From Paenibacillus lutimineralis (GTDB taxonomy: Bacteria; Bacillota; Bacilli; Paenibacillales; Paenibacillaceae), in contig NZ_CP034346.1 of NCBI RefSeq assembly GCF_003991425.1, positions 3,509,501 to 3,573,500 of the forward strand: a stretch of DNA of 64,000 nucleotides, written 5' to 3'. Within the stretch, counting starts at the first letter, position 1. Each line of letters starts with the position of its first letter. The notes under the pieces are model-generated. The model was not told where the DNA came from. It was given only the letters and a program-made list of their open reading frames with translations, and ran no database searches. The translations under genes were made by a program, and so were the position numbers. This document shows positions 19,118 to 26,680 of this stretch, one piece after another.

Positions 19118-19855
19118 TCACCACGGAATCTCACCATGTGCATTGAAAAACTTGCCCGTTGGACCATCATTCGAAAGGGTGGCAAGCTTCACTACAATAT
19201 CTGCGGCTTCACTCGCTGTACGCTGGCCTCTCCCTTGATTCAAATCTGTTGAGGCAAACCCTGGGCATGCTGCATTTACCTTGACGTTCGTATTCTTAAA
19301 CTCATGAGCCAAATGAACCGTGAGTTGATTTAATGCTGTTTTGGAGACGTTATACGCCAGTGGCTTATGCGCATAATGAAGAAAACGCGGATTGCTGTTC
19401 AACGTGAGCGACCCCATCGCACTGGATACATTGACAATGCGTCCTGCAGGGGATTCCAGCATTAAGGGCAATACAGCCTGGGTTACAGCCATTGCACCAA
19501 AGAAATTGGTGTCAAGCGTCTCTCTCATATCTGTCATATTCAATTCTAAGAACTGGTGTCGGTGCGGATCGGTCGAAGCGACAGCCGCATTGTTAATCAG
19601 TACATCCAGCTTTCCATACTGTTCCTTAATCCTTTTCCATACTTGATTGATCATGACAGATTGGGTCACATCCAATTGGATAAACAGAGCCCTCAATCCC
19701 TCTTGCTGCAAGCGATATTCTGCTTCTCTTCCACGTTCTTCGTCTCGTGCCCCCACCAATACCATATATCCCAATTGCCCTAATTGCCTGGCTGTTTGGA
19801 AACCAATTCCCTTATTCGCTCCTGTAATCAGCGCTACCTTCAGATTGATAGACAT
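19118..19855 (-). CDS. Short-chain dehydrogenase/reductase (SDR)
   Basis: 245 residues from the ATG at 19855 (GGAAGGGAC upstream; the frame opens 27 bases earlier). Rossmann NAD(P) motif TGANKGIG at residues 11-18, NNAA motif (LINNAAVAS), catalytic Ser in VNVSSAM and YNVSK (Tyr-x3-Lys). The pattern matches carbonyl-reductase-like SDRs. Substrate unknown. It stands alone between non-coding regions. Confidence 0.92.
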   Translation of the reverse strand: MSINLKVALITGANKGIGFQTARQLGQLGYMVLVGARDEERGREAEYRLQQEGLRALFIQLDVTQSVMINQVWKRIKEQYGKLDVLINNAAVASTDPHRHQFLELNMTDMRETLDTNFFGAMAVTQAVLPLMLESPAGRIVNVSSAMGSLTLNSNPRFLHYAHKPLAYNVSKTALNQLTVHLAHEFKNTNVKVNAACPGFASTDLNQGRGQRTASEAADIVVKLATLSNDGPTGKFFNAHGEIPW

Positions 19856-20171
19856 CCCATGTCCCTTCCTAACTATATTCACCCATATGATCTATCCGTG
19901 TTCCGTTTCGTTCATAGTATACTCCAATATGGATTTTGTCGTCATGTCCAATACAGTGGACGAGAGTGGATGTAAGGGACTGCAAACCTAGCGACTGATT
20001 CCCAAATCAATCTCACAGAAATCACTGGAGATGCTAAAATGAATCTACATATTATGTCTAACGTAAAGCAACACTTATGCCAATCCTATGATGATAAATC
20101 CAATCAATGCGAAGACCACTCTGTAAACTTCCCTTCGATTACGACGTTCTCACGCGAAGCAAGTATCCTCA
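19856..20171. other. Intergenic region without recognised content
   Basis: Lies upstream of the SDR gene and downstream of the heme O synthase gene. Open frames here are short and lack ribosome binding sites or recognisable protein. The SDR promoter should be inside, but no convincing boxes were found. Confidence 0.4.
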
Positions 20172-21092
20172 TTAAAGTAGAGCAATCTCAATCATCATCA
20201 TCAACAAAGAAAATGTCAGGAAATAAAGAGAGAGACGAAAGTTATTTGAAGCCCATCTCGCTTCATTTTTTGTAATCAACCCATGTAAGCATGAGATCAA
20301 CCATATCATTAACAGCGCACCAGAAACGATCAGATATCCTACACCAACGTAATGATGATCAAATAACAAATAATTAACGAAAAACAAGCTTACAACATAA
20401 GGTAGCATCTGTATTTTTGTGCGATATATACCTTTTATAACGGGAAGTAATGGATAACCTGCCGCCTGATAATCTTCTTTTTTTAAAATCCCAAGTGACC
20501 AAAAGTGTGGTGGTTGCCATAAAAAAAGAAACAAAAATAAAAGCCATGCGCCGAGTTCCAACTTATTTGAAAAACTGCAGTAGCCGATCATTGGCGGCAT
20601 AGATCCAGAAATACCTCCGATTGAAGTACTCCAGGTTGATGTCGGTTTTAGCCAAGCCGTGTAGATCACTACGTAAACAAATAGGCCAATGAAACCCAAA
20701 ACTGCGCTTAGTGGATTGACAAGGATATACAAAGCGGTCAGTCCAACGAACCCTGCTACAATCCCAACGATCAATACGTTCCGAGGCTTCAACCGCCCGC
20801 TCGGTAACGGACGAACACGAGTCCTTTCCATTTTTAAGTCTCGTGCACGATCCAAAAAGTTATTTAACATCGAAGCAGTTGCAACAACTAACGTTGTTCC
20901 AAACAGCATGAATATCAAAGTTAAGTCGCCAAATTTCCATCTTGAAGCAAGACAGTAACCAGCAAATGCACAAAATAAATTAGAAACCAAAATTCCTGGT
21001 TTTATAACAGAAATCCAATCTCTCCAAGGGTGTATATCTATTAACGACTGTCCTGAAGCTCCACTGTTGTTCTGCACTTTGTTCCACCTCAT
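20172..21092 (-). CDS. ctaB: Heme O synthase (protoheme IX farnesyltransferase)
   Basis: 306 residues, about nine membrane helices. The prenyltransferase Asp motif NNFLDRARDLKMERT followed by RVRPLPSGRL is diagnostic, as is KEDYQAAGYPLLPVIKG. It adds a farnesyl group to heme B to make heme O for terminal oxidases. Start is ambiguous: ATG at 21092 or a GTG at 21077 that has GAGGTGG just upstream. Base composition is more AT-rich than many neighbours. No ctaA or oxidase genes are adjacent, which is unusual. It lies just downstream of tRNA-Cys. Confidence 0.93.
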   Translation of the reverse strand: MRWNKVQNNSGASGQSLIDIHPWRDWISVIKPGILVSNLFCAFAGYCLASRWKFGDLTLIFMLFGTTLVVATASMLNNFLDRARDLKMERTRVRPLPSGRLKPRNVLIVGIVAGFVGLTALYILVNPLSAVLGFIGLFVYVVIYTAWLKPTSTWSTSIGGISGSMPPMIGYCSFSNKLELGAWLLFLFLFLWQPPHFWSLGILKKEDYQAAGYPLLPVIKGIYRTKIQMLPYVVSLFFVNYLLFDHHYVGVGYLIVSGALLMIWLISCLHGLITKNEARWASNNFRLSLYFLTFSLLMMMIEIALL

Positions 21093-21115
21093 ATCTTCCA
21101 GAAGAGAATGATTTT

Positions 21116-21189
21116 TGGAGGAGGTATCTGGATTCGAACCAGAAGTCAGGGTTTTGCAGACCCTTGCCTTACCTTTTGGCTATACCTCC
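21116..21189 (-). tRNA. tRNA-Cys (anticodon GCA)
   Basis: 74 bases including an encoded CCA (21116-21118). Acceptor stem GGAGGTA (21183-21189) pairs with TACCTCC (21120-21126), discriminator U. Anticodon GCA is at 21155-21157 within CTGCAAA; the T arm carries GGTTCGAATCC. All four arms pair. Confidence 0.97.
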
Positions 21190-21259
21190 ATAGTAGAAGA
21201 TAAAGTGATTATCTTTGATAATTAAATCTTAGTCGCTTCCTTTCATAGGATCAATTCTA

Positions 21260-21291
21260 ATTATAGGATGATAACGATTAGTTTTTCCTAT
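21260..21291 (-). promoter_or_regulatory. LysR-type box (imperfect) with -10 box upstream of tRNA-Cys
   Basis: ATTAGTTTTTCCTAT (21277-21291) in the context ATAACG...GATAA closely resembles the ATAGG-N5-CCTAT boxes at 26634, 32688 and 53286. Minus-strand TATAAT at 21260-21265 could start transcription into tRNA-Cys and ctaB. Confidence 0.4.
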
Positions 21292-21326
21292 GATAATGAG
21301 TGTTTCTCAATCACAAATGATTGTGC

Positions 21327-21381
21327 AGACTGAAACTTCAGCAGTAGAAAAGGCTGAAATTTCAGTCTATATGTCTTTTTT
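21327..21381 (+). terminator. Strong hairpin with T tract, no obvious gene in front
   Basis: 16-bp arms AGACTGAAACTTCAGC (21327-21342) and GCTGAAATTTCAGTCT (21353-21368), one mismatch, followed by ATATGTCTTTTTT. It reads as a plus-strand terminator, yet nothing recognisable precedes it except the box at 21277. Confidence 0.6.
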
Positions 21382-21394
21382 CAAGTCTTGTTAC

Positions 21395-21523
21395 GAATCA
21401 TTCAAGGCCTACAATGCGGAGTTGGTCATCAGGTCGATTCAATCTGTATTTCGCGACAGTGTATTCTGTTTGCTTGACTCCCACATTGCTTTTGCAAAGT
21501 CGATTTGAGCCCCGTTCGCGCAT
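21395..21523 (-). pseudogene. Truncated duplicate of the 3' end of the HAD phosphatase gene
   Basis: 129 bases align with 25928-26057, the last third of the HAD gene, with about 14 differences by eye including one lost base that breaks the frame. Same strand as the intact copy, so the two form direct repeats around a 4.4-kb block. Confidence 0.85.
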
Positions 21524-21594
21524 ATCTTACGGGCAGGATAGTTCCAAAGGTGTGGTATAATAATTGAATCAAAAAATGAAAGGAAACAACGTTT

Positions 21595-22314
21595 ATGAAG
21601 AATTTTATTATCATTGGCGCGAGCAAAGGATTAGGTGATGCCTTTGTCAAAAGTTTGCCAGAAATTGGTGATAATGTATGGATAGTTTCTAGGAGTTGTC
21701 CTACTAGTTTGAACCTTAACGATGGAGTCAATAAATATTGGATAGAAGCTGATTTATCGAAATCTGATGCATACAATTTGATTGCGAATGCGATAAATGA
21801 ACACATCATAGACGTATTAATATATAATGCAGGGATATGGGAGAGCAACGGATTTAGAGAAGACTATGATTTTGAAAAAGATGACCCAGATGAAATTTCA
21901 AGAATTATAAATGTGAATGTAATTTCCGCAATTACATGTATACAAAAGATTATACCGAATTTAAAAAAGTCGGCTAACGCAAAAATCGTTTTAATTGGTT
22001 CTACGGCAGGTCTTGAGAATAATGATTTTACACAAGTTTCATTTGTAGCGTCTAAGTTTGCTTTGCGCGGTATTGCCAATTCCATAAGGGAACATGTAAA
22101 AAAGTTTGGAATTGGTGTAACTTGTATAAACCCAGGTGAAATTGCTACCCAAATTCCTTTGGATGATGGAATCGAAAAAGTCCTGTCAGCCTACAATTAT
22201 ACACAAATCCCCCTTCAAGATATCGTTTCATTAGTTAAATGCGTCATAAGTCTTTCCAAAGCTTCTTGTGTAAAAGAAATAAATATTCCAACAATGTTTG
22301 ATACAAGTGCATAG
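21595..22314 (+). CDS. Short-chain dehydrogenase/reductase (SDR)
   Basis: 239 residues. NAD(P) motif IIGASKGLG at residues 5-13; NAG (IYNAGIW); catalytic Ser in VLIGSTAG; the usual YxxxK is replaced by FVASK (Phe for Tyr), so the classical catalytic tyrosine appears to be missing. ATG follows GAAAGGAAAC. Markedly AT-rich compared with neighbours, which suggests later acquisition. Substrate unknown; it may bind nucleotide without standard SDR activity. Confidence 0.85.
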   Translation: MKNFIIIGASKGLGDAFVKSLPEIGDNVWIVSRSCPTSLNLNDGVNKYWIEADLSKSDAYNLIANAINEHIIDVLIYNAGIWESNGFREDYDFEKDDPDEISRIINVNVISAITCIQKIIPNLKKSANAKIVLIGSTAGLENNDFTQVSFVASKFALRGIANSIREHVKKFGIGVTCINPGEIATQIPLDDGIEKVLSAYNYTQIPLQDIVSLVKCVISLSKASCVKEINIPTMFDTSA

Positions 22315-22393
22315 TTAACTATGTCTAATTAAGCTAACGGGTAACGTTAGTTCAACAAATTAGCTTTTACCACTACTGATCCAAAAAATGAAG

Positions 22394-22439
22394 CAGCGGC
22401 GGACCAAGACTTGATTAATAAAGTCTTAGACTGCCGCTG
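22394..22439 (-). terminator. Terminator between convergent SDR and RidA genes
   Basis: 19-bp arms CAGCGGCGGACCAAGACTT (22394-22412) and its near complement (22421-22439). On the minus strand CTTCATTTTTT follows, so it mainly ends the ridA transcript. Confidence 0.75.
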
Positions 22440-22484
22440 TTATCATTCAAAACGTGCCCGTTAGCACAATAAGAACTCACAAAG

Positions 22485-22877
22485 TTATTCACCGCTTACA
22501 ACAGCCTCTGCTTCTATCTCCACTAAAAGTCTTGGGTCAATAAGTGCTCTAACTTCAACCATTGTGGCAACAGGTTGAATATCTTTGAAAAACTCTCCAT
22601 GAGCTTTCCCAATCTCTTCCCATTTGGATATGTCAGTTACAAACATTCTTGTTCTCACAACATCTGTTAAATTCGCTCCAACTTGATGAAGTGCTTCTTC
22701 TATAGTTTTTAAAATGGTTTTCGTTTGTTCGTAGGCACTTCCTGCTCCAATAACTTCACCATCTTTCATAGCAGTTGTACCTGCTACTTCAACACGATGC
22801 CCTACACGAATGGCTCTGCAATATCCAACAACTGGCTCCCAGGGGGACCCAGTAAAAACTCTTGTTCTTTCGGTCAT
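22485..22877 (-). CDS. RidA/YjgF family protein
   Basis: 130 residues from the ATG at 22877 (AGGAG upstream). Typical RidA ending region: VRTRMFVTDISKWEEIGKAH and VEVRALIDPRLLVEIEAEAV, including the conserved Arg that binds the imine carboxylate. RidA proteins hydrolyse reactive enamine/imine intermediates released by PLP enzymes, which fits a neighbourhood rich in PLP enzymes, although this gene lies downstream of the moa genes. Whether this member keeps deaminase activity is not certain. Confidence 0.92.
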   Translation of the reverse strand: MTERTRVFTGSPWEPVVGYCRAIRVGHRVEVAGTTAMKDGEVIGAGSAYEQTKTILKTIEEALHQVGANLTDVVRTRMFVTDISKWEEIGKAHGEFFKDIQPVATMVEVRALIDPRLLVEIEAEAVVSGE

Positions 22878-22960
22878 TTTAGAATCTCCTATGCTCATGC
22901 GGAATAACGATACTTTTATTCTTTTTCAATGTCGCTCAAGATGAATCATATTGCTAACTC

Positions 22961-23971
22961 CTATCCTCCGATTTGAGACATTCTGCGAGCCGTGGGTGTA
23001 TGTGAAATGTCTTGTTCATCTTGCAGAAATTTGGACATTTCATGATTTTCAGGCTTTGTACCGAGCGCATCGAGGAAAAGCTGCCGGATCGCCGCATCAT
23101 CGCCGATCACGCTTCGTACTTGGAACTGCTCTGTCCAAGCAAGGCAAGGCTTGATATAACCGTCTGCTGTGAGGCGCAGACGATTGCACGTCTGGCAGAA
23201 ATGCTCGCTTACCGGATGAATCAAGCCAAAGCTGCCTACAGCACCGTGCAGACGATAATTTTCCGAAGGACCATTCCCCCGGATGGTCGTCTCAGCCTCG
23301 TACTGCCATTGCTGCTCCGCACACACTTCCTCGACACGATTGAGCGGCAGGTACAAGTTCTTCCACTGTGAATCACTGTGGCCGATTGGCATATATTCGA
23401 TAAATCGGACATGAATATCGCGGTACTGTGTTAACGTGATAAAATCCGCGATTTCGTCGTCGTTAATTCCTTTCATCAGCACAACGTTCAATTTGATCGG
23501 GCTTAAGCCAGCCTTCACGCAGGCATCAATGCTATCGAGCACTTTCCGAACGTCACCGCCGCGCGTAATCGATTTGAACCGATCCGGCCGCAGGGAATCC
23601 ATACTAATGTTCACGCGTGTAAGTCCAGCTTCCTTCAATCGGGCGGCGCGCGGCGCGAGAAAGATGCCATTCGTCGTTAGCGCAATATCTTCGATGCCTG
23701 GGATGCTGGATATCATCGCCACAAGCTTCTCCAACTCTTTGCGAACAAGCGGCTCTCCGCCGGTGAGGCGGATCTTGCGTATGCCCATCTCCGCGACGAC
23801 GCGTACGACATCGACAATCTCTTCGTAGGTAAGGATATTGTCCGTCGGTTCAAATTCCATGCCTTCCTCAGGCATGCAGTAGATACAGCGCAAATTACAG
23901 CGATCCGTCACTGAAATGCGCAAATAATTATGTTGACGTCCGAATGGATCGACTAAGCGAGACATTGTCAT
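22961..23971 (-). CDS. moaA: GTP 3',8-cyclase (molybdopterin synthesis, radical SAM)
   Basis: 336 residues. Radical-SAM cluster CNLRCIYC at about residues 26-33, SAM-binding TGGEPLVRKE, second [4Fe-4S] ligands CQTCNRLRLTADGYIKPCL, and the essential C-terminal Gly-Gly (SQIGG). It converts GTP to 3',8-cyclo-dGTP-type intermediate, first step of Moco synthesis. AAGGAG precedes the ATG. Intact, although the downstream-acting moeA and moeB of the same cluster are broken; moaC is absent here. Confidence 0.96.
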   Translation of the reverse strand: MTMSRLVDPFGRQHNYLRISVTDRCNLRCIYCMPEEGMEFEPTDNILTYEEIVDVVRVVAEMGIRKIRLTGGEPLVRKELEKLVAMISSIPGIEDIALTTNGIFLAPRAARLKEAGLTRVNISMDSLRPDRFKSITRGGDVRKVLDSIDACVKAGLSPIKLNVVLMKGINDDEIADFITLTQYRDIHVRFIEYMPIGHSDSQWKNLYLPLNRVEEVCAEQQWQYEAETTIRGNGPSENYRLHGAVGSFGLIHPVSEHFCQTCNRLRLTADGYIKPCLAWTEQFQVRSVIGDDAAIRQLFLDALGTKPENHEMSKFLQDEQDISHTPTARRMSQIGG

Positions 23972-24019
23972 CGTTACACACTCCTTACAGATGGAGGATC
24001 GGCTCTCCTCACACCTTAG

Positions 24020-24514
24020 TTATTTATCGCTGTTTACATCTTCTGACGGTATGTCGCTGAGCAGCGGTCGTCCGTCAGGATAGGTCTGTTGGTTCAACTG
24101 ATCCCCAATCCATTCGGATCCGTCTTCGCCATATTCTTTCTTCCAGATCGGTACGATCTGTTTAATCCGTTCAATGACATATTCATTCGCTTCGTAGGCT
24201 GCTTTGCGATGCGGCGAGGAGACGGCGATGACAACAGCGATATCGGAGATTTCAATACGGCCTACACGATGGGTCACCGCAACGACGGTATCCGTCCAAC
24301 GTTCGCGCGCCTCCTGTCCAATTCGCTCCAATTGCTTCGCTGCCATGGACGGGTAAGCTTCATATTCAAGATATAAGGTGCGTTTGCCATAGGTAATTTC
24401 ACGGACCGTGCCTAGGAATAACGTAATCGCACCTGCTTCCCGACGCATTACTTTCTCCGACACGACTCCCGGCTTGATTGGTTGATCGGTTATAACATAT
24501 AGTGAGCCGCTCAT
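24020..24514 (-). CDS. moaE: Molybdopterin synthase catalytic subunit
   Basis: 164 residues. Family landmarks: GAITLFLGTVRE, LEYEAYPSMA, VTHRVGRIEISDIAVVIAVSSPHR and the catalytic Lys region IWKKEYGEDGSEWIG. With thiocarboxylated MoaD it turns cyclic pyranopterin into molybdopterin. Slightly longer at the C-terminus than usual. AGGAAGG lies before the ATG. Part of the moaD-moaE-moaA order on the minus strand. Confidence 0.95.
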   Translation of the reverse strand: MSGSLYVITDQPIKPGVVSEKVMRREAGAITLFLGTVREITYGKRTLYLEYEAYPSMAAKQLERIGQEARERWTDTVVAVTHRVGRIEISDIAVVIAVSSPHRKAAYEANEYVIERIKQIVPIWKKEYGEDGSEWIGDQLNQQTYPDGRPLLSDIPSEDVNSDK

Positions 24515-24576
24515 ACGGGCCTTCCTTCCTCTCCTATTTTGATTACAAGTGCTGACGCTGATAATCGCCGCTCTTC

Positions 24577-24639
24577 CTACCTTTCTTTTTCCAAATAGGT
24601 CAGTCCCAGCACAAAATGCGTCAGTTTCTCAAGATTCAT
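24577..24639 (-). CDS. Small reading frame of 20 codons between moaD and moaE
   Basis: MNLEKLTHFVLGLTYLEKER, preceded by a strong GAGGGGAGCG site at the right distance. It could be a genuine small protein, a coupling peptide, or the stump of a deleted Moco gene; the short sequence matches no family that I can name. The surrounding cluster is decaying, which favours a stump. Confidence 0.3.
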   Translation of the reverse strand: MNLEKLTHFVLGLTYLEKER

Positions 24640-24656
24640 CGTGATCGCTCCCCTCT

Positions 24657-24887
24657 CTATCCACCGCTGACTGGAGGCAGAAGGACCACTGTATCATGAG
24701 GCTCAATCCTATGTGTCTCATCTACGAATTGTTCGTTCACCGCGATCATCACATGATCTAGACGCAAATTAGGATAACGCTGCTTGAATTCTTCTAAGAA
24801 TGCATCGACAGTCATCGGACCGAGATCGAGCTCCAAACTGGATGCGCCTAACTGTTCACTCACATGGGCAAAACATAATATTTTCAA
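24657..24887 (-). CDS. moaD: Molybdopterin synthase sulfur carrier subunit
   Basis: 76 residues, ubiquitin-like fold, ending in the required Gly-Gly (LLPPVSGG). The C-terminal glycine must be adenylated and thiocarboxylated by MoeB; the adjacent moeB homologue is broken, so activity would depend on another E1-like enzyme such as ThiF elsewhere. Starts 12 bases after the moeB remnant. Confidence 0.94.
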   Translation of the reverse strand: MKILCFAHVSEQLGASSLELDLGPMTVDAFLEEFKQRYPNLRLDHVMIAVNEQFVDETHRIEPHDTVVLLPPVSGG

Positions 24888-24899
24888 AAGATCACCTTC

Positions 24900-25782
24900 C
24901 TATATGACATAGCGATGATATAACTTCTTGGCTACCAGCGGTTCGGAAGTGCCATGAACCAGCGCGCGACCATCCTGGAAAATAACGAGGCGATATTCCC
25001 CGTCTTGAATTTGCAGCAGATGAGGATTTGCCTTTACGTCCGCATGCAACTGCTCCACATGCCAAGCGACCGCTTGCAGATCGAGCGGCTCTTGGCGCGG
25101 ATACCGTACCCAAACGGAGGTTCGACCGCACAGCACTTCAGCTTGGATCGCCGACTCGTGCTTCAAATACGGATAGCTTGGATCGTTCCCACACGTAGGG
25201 CATGCATGGCGCTTTGCCGATCCATTGAGTCGTATCGCTTGATGCGTATTCGACCACAGATCGAAGACCGTAAACCGATTCGACATCTGATCTCGGTTCC
25301 TAGACAGCCACTTGAGCGCTTCGGCCGACTGCATCGATACAACCATCTGTACCGTTGGCGCAATAATGCCTTCCCGATCGCATGATGTGGAGCCAATCGG
25401 CATCCGTTCCATCAAGCAATGCAGGCAAGGCGTCGTACCTGGAATAAAGCTGCATACGGCGCCATAACTGCCAGAGCAGGCCCCATAAATCCAAGGAATC
25501 TGGTAGCGATAAGCAACATCGTTCAATATATACCGAATCGCAAAATGATCCGTCGCGTCAAGGATCAAATCCACTTTGTTACTCTTCAACATTACTCCAC
25601 TCTACATAGTCGCGATCGATAATCGTGATCGTGCCAACACCCGAGCGAGCGAGCGTTTACGCATTACCGGAGCCGAGCGCGCCCGCACCTACGATCAACA
25701 CATGCGCATCCCCCAAGGCCTGTTGGCCAGCAGCACCAATCGACCGGAAATTCTGCTGTCTGCTATACCGATCCTGAGACAT
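24900..25782 (-). pseudogene. moeB: moeB/thiF-like adenylyltransferase, inactivated
   Basis: Start [12 protein letters not shown] at 25782 behind AAGGGGGGAG. The nucleotide-binding [10 protein letters not shown] is followed by an in-frame TAA at 25657-25659 where the family has Glu; the same frame then continues as TLARSGVGTITIIDRDYVEW. A deletion next joins SN to LKSNKVDLILDATDHF, removing roughly 60 residues and shifting frame. The remaining 230 codons run intact through zinc ligands (CLHCL, CPTCG). It cannot make a normal enzyme. Confidence 0.88.
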
Positions 25783-25794
25783 CGCTGCTCCCCC

Positions 25795-25938
25795 CTTCTG
25801 TTCATTGATCAAAGCCGCACTGACAACCGCAAAACCGTCCATCCCAGAACGGCGAAAATACAATATTGGCTGTGGTGCGTGAAGTACCACTGCCAATGTT
25901 TTGCCGATACTATGCATGAGCGGTAATGAATCATTCAA
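25795..25938 (-). pseudogene. moeA fragment
   Basis: About 40 codons, [20 protein letters not shown] then [14 protein letters not shown], matching the early part of MoeA (molybdenum insertion enzyme; the RSGMDGFAV motif is diagnostic). The rest is missing and the frame runs straight into moeB. Its 5' edge coincides with the end of the HAD gene, and this is also the edge of the 130-base repeat. Confidence 0.78.
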
Positions 25939-26057
25939 GACCTACAATGCGGAGTAGATCATCAGGTCGATTCAATCTGTATTTCGCGACAGTGCGTTCT
26001 GGTTGCTTGGCTCCCCACATCGCTATGGCGAAACCGATTTGAGCCCCGTTCGCGCAT
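25928..26057. repeat. 130-bp direct repeat, intact copy (3' part of the HAD gene)
   Basis: Pairs with 21395-21523 in the same orientation, about 89 per cent identical by eye. The left edge falls exactly at the HAD/moeA-fragment junction. Confidence 0.85.
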
Positions 26058-26557
26058 TGCTGATCATATACGGTATCTCCGACATAAAGCGTTGTTGTCG
26101 GGTCGATTCTGGTTTGCTCTACATATTTGATTAACGGATCAGGCTCAGGCTTATGCTTGGACGTATCATCTGCACAAATAATGTGCGAGAAGTACTCACT
26201 AATACCGTGCGGCATAAAGTCGAATTTGAATTCCTCGCGTGTTTTAGACGTAACAACACCCGTATGGATGCCTTTTCCGGCCAACTTTTTAAGCATATCT
26301 TCAATCCCGGGATAGAGGGTCATCAGATGAGTATTCCTTTTTACATAAAGCGTCAGCTTTGCAGCAGCATGCTTTACATCCGGAACCCCCAAGGAGTTCA
26401 TACTATTCTCACTAGTCATCCCCAATACAGGAATCAATTCTTCACTGGGGTACTCCATGTTCTTTTCTTCTCTTAAAACCTGCTGCAAGGCTAGAATGAT
26501 CGCTTGGTCCGAATTAAGAAGAGTCCCATCCACGTCAAATATAACGGCATGAATCAT
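25931..26557 (-). CDS. HAD-superfamily phosphatase (PpaX/PgmB-like)
   Basis: 208 residues. Motif [12 protein letters not shown] with nucleophile Asp8 and Asp10, motif II VVTSKT, motif III Lys in SKHKPEPDP, motif IV VGDTVYD. The cap between motifs I and II is helical as in pyrophosphatase PpaX and phosphoglycolate phosphatases. AAGGAGG precedes the ATG. Substrate cannot be assigned. Divergent from the lysR gene with a shared box between them. A broken copy of its 3' end lies at 21.4 kb. Confidence 0.9.
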   Translation of the reverse strand: MIHAVIFDVDGTLLNSDQAIILALQQVLREEKNMEYPSEELIPVLGMTSENSMNSLGVPDVKHAAAKLTLYVKRNTHLMTLYPGIEDMLKKLAGKGIHTGVVTSKTREEFKFDFMPHGISEYFSHIICADDTSKHKPEPDPLIKYVEQTRIDPTTTLYVGDTVYDQQCANGAQIGFAIAMWGAKQPERTVAKYRLNRPDDLLRIVGLE

Positions 26558-26625
26558 ATTAAAAACCTCCTTTTTTCTTTCACAATTCCCGCTAAAAACC
26601 CATTAGTAATTCAATATCATTTATC

Positions 26626-26648
26626 GTATAATAATAGGAAATTCCTAT
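26626..26648. promoter_or_regulatory. LysR-type operator between HAD and lysR genes
   Basis: ATAGGAAATTCCTAT (26634-26648), a perfect palindrome of TAGG-N5-CCTA form, with TATAAT-like sequences at 26627-26632 adjoining. Position between divergent genes is typical for LysR autoregulation. Related boxes lie at 32688 and 53286. Confidence 0.65.
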
Positions 26649-26680
26649 CATCATAAAGCAACACATAAGGAGGAAGTCCA

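Noticed and set aside
20039..20275. Plus-strand open frame of about 78 codons overlapping the end of ctaB
   Set aside because: No ribosome binding site, no recognisable protein, and the last third is antisense to ctaB.
21290..21508. Plus-strand frame of about 72 codons near the tRNA-Cys gene
   Set aside because: It is made of the terminator hairpin followed by the antisense of the HAD remnant, so it is a by-product of those features.
21116..26057. Integrative element inserted at tRNA-Cys
   Set aside because: No integrase and no repeat of the tRNA 3' end was seen in the window; the 130-bp repeats derive from the HAD gene, not from the tRNA.
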